Assembly: GCA_902627565.1 (NCBI GenBank) | Contig: CACOJM010000003.1 | Span: 1-64,000 of the forward strand | Reading direction: 5' to 3' | Source of the DNA: an uncultured Pelagibacteraceae bacterium | Lineage (GTDB): Bacteria; Pseudomonadota; Alphaproteobacteria; Pelagibacterales; Pelagibacteraceae | Length of the DNA stretch: 64,000 nt | Part shown: piece after piece, positions 38,200 to 46,605 of the stretch | Layout of the letters: the number at the start of each line of letters is the position of its first letter | How positions within the stretch are numbered: the first letter of the stretch is position 1 | The notes under the pieces: model-generated | What the model was told of the DNA's origin: nothing | The model's database searches: none | The model's input: only the letters and a program-made list of their open reading frames with translations | Program-made: the position numbers and the translations under genes

Positions 38200-39537
38200 A
38201 TGAATAAAATTTTAAAAAATTCTTGGGCATTATTTTTGGGAATGGGCTTTTTAATGATGGCCTATGGTTTTCAGGGCTCATTGCTGGGTGTGAGAGCAGT
38301 TCAAGAAGAGTTCAGTTTAACTTCTACCGGATTTATGATGTCTGGGTATTTTGTAGGATATTTTATAGGTGCAGCAACTATTCCAAACATTATATCAAGA
38401 GTTGGACATATTAGAGTTTTTGCAGCTTTTGCATCTTTAGCTTCTTTAGTTATATTAGTACATTCAATAATTATAAATCCATTTATATGGTTCTTGCTAA
38501 GAGTTTTGACAGGAATAAGTATGGTTTGTATTTATACGGTAGCAGAAAGTTGGCTAAATGACAGATCAAGTAATAAAAATAGAGGAAGTGTTTTGTCCAT
38601 ATATATGGTCATTTTATATGGAACAATGGGAATTGGTATGTTCTTGCTTAACTTTAGCTCACCAAAGAATTTCCAGCCTTTTATTCTTGTGTCAGTAATA
38701 ACATCAGTTGCCTTAATACCTATTTTGTTAACAAAAAAAAAACCACCAACCTTTAAAAGAATTCAGGCAATGTCAATCAAAAATCTTTATGAAGCTTCTC
38801 CTTTAGGTTTTGTAAGTTCTTTTTTTTACGGGACTATTCAATCTGCTTTATTTACATTATTAGCCGTTTATGCAAGCTCAATGAACTTTACTATATTAGA
38901 AATTTCTATTGTAACTTTTTTATTAGCAGTTTCTGGTGCAATAGCCCAATTCCCAATAGGAAAATTATCTGATATTTATGATAGAAGAAAAGTTTTAGTA
39001 GTGTCTACATTTGGTGCTGCTTTATTTGCAATTATTTCACTTCTAGTTTCAAGACAAATGTACCTGCCTGAAGGTCTAGCTACTAGCAAAACTTGGTTTT
39101 ATATTTTCTTTATATTGTTCTCTTTTTGCAGTTTACCAATGTTTTCTCTAATTCTTGCTCATACTAATGATAATATTTCTAAAGAAAAATTTGTTGCTGC
39201 AGGGGCCGGTCTTCAATTTTTATTTGGTTTTGGGGCGATGAGTGGTCCATTTTTATGCTCTATATTTATGGATATTGTCGGTCCCAACGGATTTTTTATT
39301 TTCTTATTCTTATTTCACTCTTTAATCGGAATATTTGGAGTCCATAGGATGAGAGTTAGAAAGACGATTGATAATCCTGACTCTCAGTTTGTCGCAATGC
39401 CTCAAACTATTACACCTGCTGGAATAGAGCTTAATCCCTCAACTGAACATATTGAAGAACCTTATTCAGAAAAAGTTAAAGAGATTTTAGATAGAAAAGG
39501 TGTTAATTATAAAAAAGTTGACTCTCAAAATTCATAA
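38200..39537 (+). CDS. Major facilitator superfamily transporter
   Basis: A 445-residue protein with about twelve membrane helices and a hydrophilic C-terminal tail (about 385-445). The cytoplasmic loop 8-9 type motif GKLSDIYDRRKVLV is clear. The N-terminal half carries VRAVQEEFSLTSTGFMMSGYFVGYF. This pattern resembles the YcaD-like branch. The substrate is unknown. It has its own promoter. The C-terminal tail is unusual in its acidic EHIEEPYSEKVKEIL segment. Confidence 0.85.
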   Translation: MNKILKNSWALFLGMGFLMMAYGFQGSLLGVRAVQEEFSLTSTGFMMSGYFVGYFIGAATIPNIISRVGHIRVFAAFASLASLVILVHSIIINPFIWFLLRVLTGISMVCIYTVAESWLNDRSSNKNRGSVLSIYMVILYGTMGIGMFLLNFSSPKNFQPFILVSVITSVALIPILLTKKKPPTFKRIQAMSIKNLYEASPLGFVSSFFYGTIQSALFTLLAVYASSMNFTILEISIVTFLLAVSGAIAQFPIGKLSDIYDRRKVLVVSTFGAALFAIISLLVSRQMYLPEGLATSKTWFYIFFILFSFCSLPMFSLILAHTNDNISKEKFVAAGAGLQFLFGFGAMSGPFLCSIFMDIVGPNGFFIFLFLFHSLIGIFGVHRMRVRKTIDNPDSQFVAMPQTITPAGIELNPSTEHIEEPYSEKVKEILDRKGVNYKKVDSQNS

Positions 39538-39625
39538 AATCGCTTTCAGGTTGTAACTCAATTTAAACAATCATCCTAAATATTTTTACAATTTTTTATT
39601 GAATTAATTACTTTTCTCTAGTGAA

Positions 39626-40354
39626 ATGAAAAAAATAAAAATGCCACTTAAAAAAAAAAAGAAAACTAGACAAAAAAAAGAAGTTAGCGGAATAGCTAAA
39701 ATTGTCAGTAGCGCATACTCAAATTATAGAAAGAATAAAGAACAAAATAAGATTAAAGAAATAAAACTACAAAAACTTGAAGAAAAAAATTCAATTATAA
39801 AAGAAAAAAAAGAATTAAAAATTTGGGAAGAAAGACTAAATAAAGAAAGTAACAAAATAAAGTTAATTGATGAAGAATTAAGAATAAAAGAAAAAGAGAT
39901 TAAGGTTGAGGAAGAAAAACTAAGAATTGAAAGTGAAAGATTAACCAAAAAGGATGAGGAATTAGTTCTAATGACAAAAGAGCTAAGAGAAAAAGAAAAA
40001 CAATTAAAAATTAAAGATGAGGAACAAAATAGAAAAGATATTGATCTAAAAGCTAGAGAAGAGGAACAAAAACAAAAAGAATTAAAAGAACAAAGACGTA
40101 AGAATAGAGAATTAAAATTATTAAAAGAAGAAGAGGATAAACAAAAAGAACTAGAATTTTTAAAAATTAAAGAATGGGAAGAAAAGTTTGACAGAGATCA
40201 AAAACTTAGAGAGCAAGAGGAAATTAGAAGAGAACAAAGATTAATTCAAAAAGAAATGGAAAAAAGAGCTAAGTTTGATGATCTTGAAAATAATTCAAAT
40301 AATCCAGTTAGTGGTTTGGAAAAATTTGATGTTGATAAATCTAAAAAAAACTAA
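39626..40354 (+). CDS. Highly charged coiled-coil protein of unknown function
   Basis: A 242-residue protein made almost wholly of Lys, Glu, Arg, Gln and Leu. After a basic head (KKKKKTRQKKE, then a short VSGIAKIVSSAYSNY segment), residues about 45-215 form a heptad-rich helix with recurring units such as ELRIKEKEIKVEEEKLRIESE and KELREKEKQLK. The tail (about 216-242) is short and less regular. No catalytic motif or signal peptide is visible. It could be a long coiled coil or single alpha-helix scaffold. I do not recognise a family. Confidence 0.7.
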   Translation: MKKIKMPLKKKKKTRQKKEVSGIAKIVSSAYSNYRKNKEQNKIKEIKLQKLEEKNSIIKEKKELKIWEERLNKESNKIKLIDEELRIKEKEIKVEEEKLRIESERLTKKDEELVLMTKELREKEKQLKIKDEEQNRKDIDLKAREEEQKQKELKEQRRKNRELKLLKEEEDKQKELEFLKIKEWEEKFDRDQKLREQEEIRREQRLIQKEMEKRAKFDDLENNSNNPVSGLEKFDVDKSKKN

Positions 40355-40357
40355 AAT

Positions 40358-40804
40358 CTAGCCTATAATAGAAATTTTATCTCCTACATAAATATTTGAG
40401 GAGGATAAAATTTGGCATCTCAACCCCCCTCTTCTAAGAAACTCCTTTAAAATATTATCTTGATTTAACATTTCTGTAAGATGTCTACATGGTCTACATA
40501 GATCAATTCCCTCAACTTTTACACTTCCTATAAGTAATTTTTTACCCACCAGATCATTTAGTTTTATTCCTTTGGTAATAATATTTCTTCTAAAATCTAT
40601 ATAAGGAATATTTAATCCAAATTTTGTATTGTAATAATCTATATTTTCAGACTCAATTAACGATAATTGACAATAAGGATCATTATAATCATCGAAATGT
40701 CTGTCTCCTAATACACCCTTGTTGGCTAGAACTTCAATTGAATCTACTGATACAATTTTTTTATTGTTATTACTTGATATTCCTAACTTAAAAACTTGAG
40801 ACAT
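40358..40804 (-). CDS. MOSC-domain protein
   Basis: A 148-residue MOSC (molybdenum cofactor sulfurase C-terminal) domain. The key sulfur-carrying Cys lies in GIDLCRPCRHL, with NKGVLGDRHFDDY and FRRNIITKGIKLNDLVG as family landmarks. MOSC proteins bind Moco or help reductases such as YiiM or mARC act on N-hydroxylated compounds. Here it stands alone. A moeA gene is 4 kb away, in line with use of Moco. Its coding end is 3 bp from the convergent coiled-coil gene. Confidence 0.82.
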   Translation of the reverse strand: MSQVFKLGISSNNNKKIVSVDSIEVLANKGVLGDRHFDDYNDPYCQLSLIESENIDYYNTKFGLNIPYIDFRRNIITKGIKLNDLVGKKLLIGSVKVEGIDLCRPCRHLTEMLNQDNILKEFLRRGGLRCQILSSSNIYVGDKISIIG

Positions 40805-40827
40805 AATTTACTATTTAAAGATAACAT

Positions 40828-40833
40828 TATAAT
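40828..40833 (+). promoter_or_regulatory. Candidate -10 box between the MOSC gene and the small ORF6C-like gene
   Basis: TATAAT lies 12 nt before the ATG at 40846. It is part of the perfect palindrome ATTATAAT (40826-40833), so it could serve either strand. No good -35 is seen. Confidence 0.35.
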
Positions 40834-40845
40834 ATTTAACTTTAA

Positions 40846-41073
40846 ATGAACAAAGAAAATGCATCCAAATTATGGAAAATTATTCAAGAAGCTGGCGATT
40901 ATTTGGAAGGACAATTACCAGATCATCCCAATCACCCAAAAGGAAGAAATCCATACGCTCATGTGGCTTTTTGTGTAAAAAAAAAATTTTCTTTGAGCTA
41001 TAAAGATATACCTGATGTAAAATTTAAGGAAGTATTAGATTATATAGATTATCTAAAAAAAAATCCAAGTTAG
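40846..41073 (+). CDS. Small conserved-looking protein with an ORF6C-like segment
   Basis: A 75-residue protein. The C-terminal part, NPYAHVAFCVKKKFSLSYKDIPDVKFKEVLDYIDYL, resembles the ORF6C domain found at the C-terminus of phage antirepressor-type proteins (pattern: helix, SYKDIP, helix). No DNA-binding BRO/ORF6N domain precedes it. The first half has LWKIIQEAGDYLEGQLPDHP. It has its own promoter-like box and is convergent with the amidinotransferase gene (4 bp overlap). Function is unknown; the domain resemblance is from memory and weak. Confidence 0.65.
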   Translation: MNKENASKLWKIIQEAGDYLEGQLPDHPNHPKGRNPYAHVAFCVKKKFSLSYKDIPDVKFKEVLDYIDYLKKNPS

Positions 41074-42191
41074 TTTTTCTGATTAGGAAAATAGTCTTTT
41101 AAATCACCTTCTCTATAAACATCAGCTGTACAACAATGAAGTCCACCGCCAAAAGCATATGCATCTCTTAAGTCAACAGGAACAACTTCCATACCAAGTT
41201 TATCAAGTTGCTCTGCTTGATACTTTTCACTTTTTTCTACACAAACAGTTTTTGGATCTAAAACTAAAACATTCATTGAAAGCCAAACAGATGAATAACA
41301 TAGAGGTGGTGGCTCATTATGCGCGGGCTGAGCAGCATCAACTATTTCCCATCCGTTATTTTCAAATAACTTTCTTTGTTCTTTTGGTAATTTTCTTTGA
41401 GGATTATTAATTATCAATCCCTCTTTAATTGGAGTAAAAGTTGCATCAATATGTATTGGATATGGATCTCCAGGAAAATTAACTGCATGAACTCTATGAT
41501 CTTTATAATGTCTTTTTAACCAATCTATACCTTTTAAATTTGTTGTAAAACCGTGTTGAACGACTAAATCTTTTCCAAATCTCAACACATCTGCAGCATC
41601 AAATAATGGTTCTTCCTCAGTTGTTACAAAAAATTTATCTTCAGTCCATTTAAGTCTTTTTTGAATTCCAATTTTATCAGATAGGTAATCCTTTCGATAA
41701 TCTGCATCCGTTAATCTTGGTTTAGGGGCAGATTCATGCCTCATATTAGGATCGCTATTATAATACTCTTTTAAGAGTGGCCGGTAACATAAGTATTCAA
41801 ACCATCGACATCTATAGCTCATTGTTGCTTCTAGAATTTCATTTCCAACTGTTAATAAAACATCTCTTGGGGGCATGCATCCAAACATAGTTTCTGACTC
41901 CCAATCAGGTGTTGATGTTTTTTGATTAAAATCAATAGGTGAAGGTCTATCTACTTTTATGCCTCTTTTTATCAATATATTCGAAAAATCATCTAAAAGT
42001 TGATTTGCTTTATCAACGGTATCTTTAGTTCTAGGGCCAAATTTGCCTCTCATATCCGAGTCCTCAGGAACTTTTGCATCAAGAGCTGGCTCAGGGGCAG
42101 GTATACAAGTCCCATCTGCTCTACCGACTATAACATGCTTAAGCGGATCCCATTCGTTCCAACTATTGACTAAAATTTTATCTTTATTCAT
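41070..42191 (-). CDS. Glycine/arginine amidinotransferase (AGAT family)
   Basis: Transfers the amidino group between arginine and an amine acceptor; in animals glycine gives guanidinoacetate, the creatine precursor. The sequence follows AGAT along its length: SWNEWDPLKHVIVGRADG, DRPSPIDF, PPRDVLLTVGNEI and APKPRLTDADY. The catalytic set is FDAADV (Asp 201), PIHIDATF (His 247) and GGGLHCCTADV (Cys 353). ATG 42191 is chosen (373 aa) with AAGGA just before it; an upstream frame would run into the creatinase gene. It is 1 bp downstream of the creatinase stop, so the two are one operon. A StrB-like inosamine transferase is a less likely alternative. Confidence 0.88.
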   Translation of the reverse strand: MNKDKILVNSWNEWDPLKHVIVGRADGTCIPAPEPALDAKVPEDSDMRGKFGPRTKDTVDKANQLLDDFSNILIKRGIKVDRPSPIDFNQKTSTPDWESETMFGCMPPRDVLLTVGNEILEATMSYRCRWFEYLCYRPLLKEYYNSDPNMRHESAPKPRLTDADYRKDYLSDKIGIQKRLKWTEDKFFVTTEEEPLFDAADVLRFGKDLVVQHGFTTNLKGIDWLKRHYKDHRVHAVNFPGDPYPIHIDATFTPIKEGLIINNPQRKLPKEQRKLFENNGWEIVDAAQPAHNEPPPLCYSSVWLSMNVLVLDPKTVCVEKSEKYQAEQLDKLGMEVVPVDLRDAYAFGGGLHCCTADVYREGDLKDYFPNQKN

Positions 42192-42192
42192 T

Positions 42193-43410
42193 TTATCCTT
42201 TAATAATATTATGTTCTGGTCCAAATGGAAACTTCGTAATATTTTCAGCTCCATTTTTACCAATTACTAAAATATCATGCTCTCTATAACCACCAGCACC
42301 TGGTTTACCCTCTGGAATTAAAATCATTGGCTCCATTGAAATAACCATATTTTCCTCTAAAACTGTATCAATATCCTCTCTAAGTTCTAAGCCCGCCTCT
42401 CTACCATAAAAATGTGAAAGAACTCCAAAAGAATGGCCATAGCCAAAAGTTCTGTATTGCAGATACCCTAGCTCTGCAAACAATTCATTTAATTCTTTAC
42501 AAATATCTGAACATTTAACACCGGGTTTTATTAATTCTAAACCTCTTTTATGAACTTTTACATTTGCCTCCCAGGCTTTAAGAGATTCGTCATCAACCGT
42601 GTTTAAAAAAAGTGTTCTCTCAAGCGCTGTATAATAACCTGAAATCATAGGAAATGTATTCAACGATAGAATATCACCATTTTTTAATTTACGATTAGTT
42701 TTTGGATTATGAGCACCGTCTGTATTAATTCCTGATTGAAACCATACCCATGTGTCCATATATTCTGCATTAGGATAAGAATTTGCAATCTCTCTTTCCA
42801 TTCTATCTCTTCCAGAAATTGCAATTTCAATTTCACTTGCACCTTCTTTTATATTTTTAACTATTTCTTCCCCACCAATATCAGCTATCCTTGCACCATT
42901 TTTGATTATTTCTATTTCATCATTTGACTTTATCATTCGCAACTTCATTAGTTCTTTTGATATATCTTTAAAAACTGATATTGGAAAGATTGATCCAATT
43001 TTTTCTCTCATATCCAGGGTTATGTGATCGTTTTCAATTCCAATATTTTTTGGAAGTTCTTCTATGTCAATGATTGATAGAATGGCTTTTAAAAAATTAT
43101 CTCTTTTCCAATCTGTATAAATAACATTGTCACAATGTGATCTACGCCAAGGTTGACTTGCATCTATGTTAGCTGAAATAGTTGAAATATTGTTTTTTGT
43201 AATTATACAACCATAAGGTCTTCCAAAAGAACAATAAATAAAACCAGTGTAATATGCTATATTGTGCATAGATGTTAAAATAATCATGTCATGATTATTT
43301 TTTTCCATTACTATTCTTAACTTATTTACTCTTTGATTATATTCTTTGTCAGTAAAAGGAAGCTTTGCCCTCTCTCCATTTTTTAAGGTAAAAAAATCAG
43401 GTCTCTCCAT
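42193..43410 (-). CDS. Creatinase (creatine amidinohydrolase)
   Basis: Hydrolyses creatine to sarcosine and urea. It is a metal-free member of the pita-bread (M24) fold. The 405-residue sequence follows Pseudomonas creatinase nearly end to end. Matching active-site residues are Arg 64 (CSFGRPYG), His 234 (TDGAHNP), Glu 264 (TALERTLFL), Arg 337 (YGREAGLELR) and Glu 360 (SMEPM), offset by two from the known H232, E262, R335 and E358. ANIDASQPWRR, TDWKRDN and DTWVWFQSGINTDG are also typical. The metal ligands of M24 peptidases are not seen, so Xaa-Pro peptidase is rejected. A DMT permease is upstream and the amidinotransferase downstream. Confidence 0.93.
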   Translation of the reverse strand: MERPDFFTLKNGERAKLPFTDKEYNQRVNKLRIVMEKNNHDMIILTSMHNIAYYTGFIYCSFGRPYGCIITKNNISTISANIDASQPWRRSHCDNVIYTDWKRDNFLKAILSIIDIEELPKNIGIENDHITLDMREKIGSIFPISVFKDISKELMKLRMIKSNDEIEIIKNGARIADIGGEEIVKNIKEGASEIEIAISGRDRMEREIANSYPNAEYMDTWVWFQSGINTDGAHNPKTNRKLKNGDILSLNTFPMISGYYTALERTLFLNTVDDESLKAWEANVKVHKRGLELIKPGVKCSDICKELNELFAELGYLQYRTFGYGHSFGVLSHFYGREAGLELREDIDTVLEENMVISMEPMILIPEGKPGAGGYREHDILVIGKNGAENITKFPFGPEHNIIKG

Positions 43411-43420
43411 AACTTTAGTT

Positions 43421-44326
43421 TTAATTTAGAGCAATGAATCTTTTATTCCATCTCATAATTAAACTATAATAAGTTATTGAAACAAAAAGAAAAAAACCAC
43501 CGACAATAGTATTTGTTGATGGTACTTCGTTGATACCAAACAATGGTAACCATACCCAAAAAATCCCACCAATTACCTCAGTTAAAGATAACAAAGTGAG
43601 TTCTGCTGCAGGAATTGCTTTTGATCCAATTGAATATAAAATTAATCCCAGACAAACTAATGTTCCATGTAAAGAAAACATAGAACTATTAAAGCTTGTT
43701 GCAAAAAAAGGTTGATTTTTACTTAAAATCATAACCGTTGCTATGATAAAGCAAAATAATCCTGCTATAGCAACTGTAGTAAATTTTGGAGTTTCTTTTC
43801 TCCACCTTAATGTTACGGAAAACACTGAAAATCCAATTGACGAAGTAATTCCAAAAATAAAACCTATCACCGAACTTTTTTCAGTATTACCTAATGCCAT
43901 TATAATTATTCCTATTGTTGCAAGAATTATTGAAATCCAAACATTAAAAGTTATTCTTTCTTTTAAAAATAAAAAGGCTAGTAATGCCGTAAAAAAAGGC
44001 ATTGCTGCTAAACATAACAAAGTGATTGCAGCCGTTGTATTTGTTATTGAGTAAATAAAAGAAATCATTGCTACACCAAGACCACATCCACCAAGTAAAC
44101 CAGATTTACCAATTTTTTTGTAATTCTTATAAAAATTTATTCCTTCCTCAAAATACAAATATAAATTTAAAAGTATAAATATTGTTAAACCCCTACCAAA
44201 TATATATTGCCATGGCACTAAATGGGGTTGTTCCATATATCTAACCACTAATGGACCAAATGACCAAAGTATTCCTGCAAATAATACTACTGGTACTGCT
44301 ATTTTTTCATTTTTAAGTTCAAACAT
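43421..44326 (-). CDS. DMT-superfamily permease (EamA type) beside creatinase
   Basis: A 301-residue protein with about ten membrane helices in two EamA repeats, including ITNTTAAITLLCLAAMPFFTALLAFLFLKE and PAAELTLLSLTEVIGGIFWVW. It lies 10 bp before the creatinase gene on the same strand and heads the unit permease-creatinase-amidinotransferase. It is therefore a candidate carrier for creatine or another guanidino compound. This substrate is inference from position; the family transports many metabolites. Confidence 0.85.
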   Translation of the reverse strand: MFELKNEKIAVPVVLFAGILWSFGPLVVRYMEQPHLVPWQYIFGRGLTIFILLNLYLYFEEGINFYKNYKKIGKSGLLGGCGLGVAMISFIYSITNTTAAITLLCLAAMPFFTALLAFLFLKERITFNVWISIILATIGIIIMALGNTEKSSVIGFIFGITSSIGFSVFSVTLRWRKETPKFTTVAIAGLFCFIIATVMILSKNQPFFATSFNSSMFSLHGTLVCLGLILYSIGSKAIPAAELTLLSLTEVIGGIFWVWLPLFGINEVPSTNTIVGGFFLFVSITYYSLIMRWNKRFIALN

Positions 44327-44380
44327 TAGTGAATTATTAATTCTTATTTATTTCAACTACAACAAAAATTAGATGTTTTG

Positions 44381-45631
44381 TTAAAAAATTTTATTTGGTT
44401 GATTTGGAAAAAAACAATCAACAATTTCATTTTTTTTGAATACTGCTTTACCAGAAGGCAACACAGTCCAAACATTTGATTTGACAAATGGTTTAATTCT
44501 AAATGACTCTTGATTATTAAAAATTTCAACTTCTAATTTACCATTTTTAGTTGTATTAATTCTACTTCTTAAGAATATTGTAAAATTAGCATTTTTTGAA
44601 TAATTATTTTTTAAAACAGCCTTAAAAGATTTTTCTTTTTCAACTTCTAAAGACTCCTCTAAGTAAGGATATACAAAAAATCTTAGACAAGCCACTGATG
44701 AAATCGGATTACCAGGTAAACCAAAAATTACCTTTTGTTTTCCTTTAATCTTTGCAAATAAAACGGGTTTCCCCGGTCTTATAGCAATACTCTTGAAATA
44801 AGCTGATAATCTAAATTTTTTAATAATGCCTGGAACAAAATCAAATTTTCCAGCTGAAACAGCCCCTGAAGTTATAATTATATCATTTTTCGATTTAATA
44901 AAGTTTTTAATTTTTTTTTCAAATTTATATTCATCTTTATCTCTAAGAATACCGCCATTGTGAAAATTATATAAAAAATTCTGACTTGCAGATTTAATAT
45001 AATGTAAATTTGAATTTCTAACTTTCCAATTTTGTATTTTATCTTTGTTACTTATTTCATTTCCAGTCGAAAAAAATAATATATTTGGTATTTTTTTTAC
45101 TCTGATATATTTTACACCTAATGTCTTGAGAGCTAAAATATGATTAGATTTTAAAATTGTACCTTTTTTAATTAAAAGTTCATTTTTTTTATAATCAGAA
45201 CCTTTAAATCTTATATTCTTATTTTTAGTTATTTTTTGATTTATAGAAATAAACTTAGCATTTTTTTTATTTGGATATAACACGACCTGTTCTTTTGGAA
45301 TGACTGCATCAAAACCTTTGGGCAATATACCCCCAGTCATAATTTCATATGTTTCAAATTTTTTTATTTTTTTTGATTTTGGTTTACTTCCTGCTGCTAC
45401 TGAACCTAAAATCTTAAACAATCTAATTCTTTTTGTATTTAAATTCCTTGTTTCTTTCGAATTAATTGCAAAACCATCAAAGGCTGAATTATTTGAAGCT
45501 GGATAATGTGTTTTTGAGTAAATATTAACTGCACTTATCCTATTTAAGCTTTTTAAGCTGTTTATCTTCTCGATATCAAATTTTATCTTATTTTTTTTTA
45601 GGATTTTTAATGCTTGGCTATAAGATTTCAT
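44381..45631 (-). CDS. moeA: Molybdopterin molybdotransferase
   Basis: Inserts molybdate in molybdopterin to form Moco. The 416-residue protein has MoeA landmarks: PASNNSAFDGFAINSKET, TGGILPKGFDAVIPKEQV, FFSTGNEI, DIIITSGAVSAGKFDFVP and FGLPGNPISSVACLRFFVYP. The sequence is rich in Lys. A TATAAT box is 6 nt before its ATG, suggesting a leaderless mRNA. The formate dehydrogenase 1 kb away is of the metal-free type, so the Moco user must lie elsewhere. Confidence 0.92.
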   Translation of the reverse strand: MKSYSQALKILKKNKIKFDIEKINSLKSLNRISAVNIYSKTHYPASNNSAFDGFAINSKETRNLNTKRIRLFKILGSVAAGSKPKSKKIKKFETYEIMTGGILPKGFDAVIPKEQVVLYPNKKNAKFISINQKITKNKNIRFKGSDYKKNELLIKKGTILKSNHILALKTLGVKYIRVKKIPNILFFSTGNEISNKDKIQNWKVRNSNLHYIKSASQNFLYNFHNGGILRDKDEYKFEKKIKNFIKSKNDIIITSGAVSAGKFDFVPGIIKKFRLSAYFKSIAIRPGKPVLFAKIKGKQKVIFGLPGNPISSVACLRFFVYPYLEESLEVEKEKSFKAVLKNNYSKNANFTIFLRSRINTTKNGKLEVEIFNNQESFRIKPFVKSNVWTVLPSGKAVFKKNEIVDCFFPNQPNKIF

Positions 45632-45637
45632 TTTTTT

Positions 45638-45643
45638 ATTATA
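45638..45643 (-). promoter_or_regulatory. Candidate -10 box of moeA
   Basis: TATAAT on the minus strand ends 6 nt before the moeA ATG. It overlaps the palindrome TTATATAA (45639-45646) in the 33-bp divergent gap and could also serve the plus-strand gene. Confidence 0.4.
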
Positions 45644-45664
45644 TAAGTTAGACCAAAAAATTAA

Positions 45665-46063
45665 ATGGATCTAGAAATATTAAATATAGCATCAGATACA
45701 GAAAATAATCGAAATTTAAGCAATCATACACATTTTTCAAAATTAAAAAATTCGATATGTGGAGATGAAATTGAAATAAAATTGATAATTAAAGATGATA
45801 AAATTGTTGATTTTGGTTATCAAGGTCATTCATGTGTTTATTGTCAAGCTTCAGCAAGTTTACTTTCAAAGATTTCAATTAATAAAAAAAAAGATAAAAT
45901 TAATGAGCTATGTAATGATGCAACATCTTATTTTGATGGAAATAAAGAGATAATTAGTAAAAAATGGCTTTTTTTAAAGAAAATATTTAATAAGAAAAAT
46001 CTCAACAAAAAAAGTTGTATATTATTACCTTTTAAAACACTCAAAAAAATTGTATCAAAATAA
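45665..46063 (+). CDS. NifU/IscU-like iron-sulfur cluster scaffold protein
   Basis: A 132-residue protein with the three-cysteine IscU/SufU pattern: Cys in KNSICGDEI (about 36), Cys in QGHSCVYCQASASLL (about 57) and Cys in KKSCILLPFKTL (about 121). An extra Cys forms a CVYC pair. The Asp after the first Cys (CGDE) is the usual cluster-release residue. It probably assembles Fe-S clusters or supplies sulfur in a SUF system. No other isc/suf gene is in the window. The spacing is closer to SufU/NifU_N than to classical IscU. Confidence 0.78.
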   Translation: MDLEILNIASDTENNRNLSNHTHFSKLKNSICGDEIEIKLIIKDDKIVDFGYQGHSCVYCQASASLLSKISINKKKDKINELCNDATSYFDGNKEIISKKWLFLKKIFNKKNLNKKSCILLPFKTLKKIVSK

Positions 46064-46071
46064 GCGAAACA

Positions 46072-46536
46072 ATGGGTAACTTAAAACAATCTATTTTTGC
46101 AGGTTTATTCTCGATTGTCACAATAGGGATATTGTCTTTTTTAACTTACAAAACTGAATTTGGTATATTTTTACTTGCCTCTTTTGGTTCTTCAATGGTT
46201 TTACTGTACGGTTATCCAGAAAGTCCATTTGCACAACCAAAAAATGTTTTTTTTGGACATTTTGTAACAACACTCGTTGGTTTAATTGTTTTACATTTTA
46301 TACCGTTACCAATTTTTATTACTTTACCTGTAGCTGTAGGTTTTGGAGTTGGTTTAATGATCTTACTCAACGTAACTCATCCTCCAGCTGGAGGAAACCC
46401 AATTATTGTCATTATTGGAAGTGTATCTTTTGATTATTTGCTAACCCCTGTAATAACAGGCTCTATAATAATTATTATTTTTGCAATAGTTATCAACAGA
46501 TTTATTTTAAAAAAATCATATCCAGTTCAAAAATAA
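46072..46536 (+). CDS. HPP-family membrane protein
   Basis: A 154-residue protein with four to five hydrophobic segments. It carries the family name motif HPP in NVTHPPAGGNPIIV, together with LLASFGSSMVLLYGYPESPFAQPKNVFFGH. HPP proteins are integral membrane proteins of poorly known function; some are linked to nitrogen oxide transport. It is 8 bp after the NifU-like gene, so they may be co-transcribed. Confidence 0.85.
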   Translation: MGNLKQSIFAGLFSIVTIGILSFLTYKTEFGIFLLASFGSSMVLLYGYPESPFAQPKNVFFGHFVTTLVGLIVLHFIPLPIFITLPVAVGFGVGLMILLNVTHPPAGGNPIIVIIGSVSFDYLLTPVITGSIIIIIFAIVINRFILKKSYPVQK

Positions 46537-46605
46537 TTCATTTGCTTGGGGCCTTAAAATAATGTTAGATACTTTAAAATAAATATTTATTAAACAGGAG
46601 AACAA

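Noticed and set aside
42193-43410. Xaa-Pro aminopeptidase reading of the M24-fold gene
   Set aside because: The residues match creatinase throughout, including the catalytic His and guanidino-binding residues, and peptidase metal ligands are not seen.
40358-44326. A horizontally acquired island around the creatinase genes
   Set aside because: Base composition and codon style look like the neighbours by eye, with no integrase, tRNA or direct repeats at the borders.
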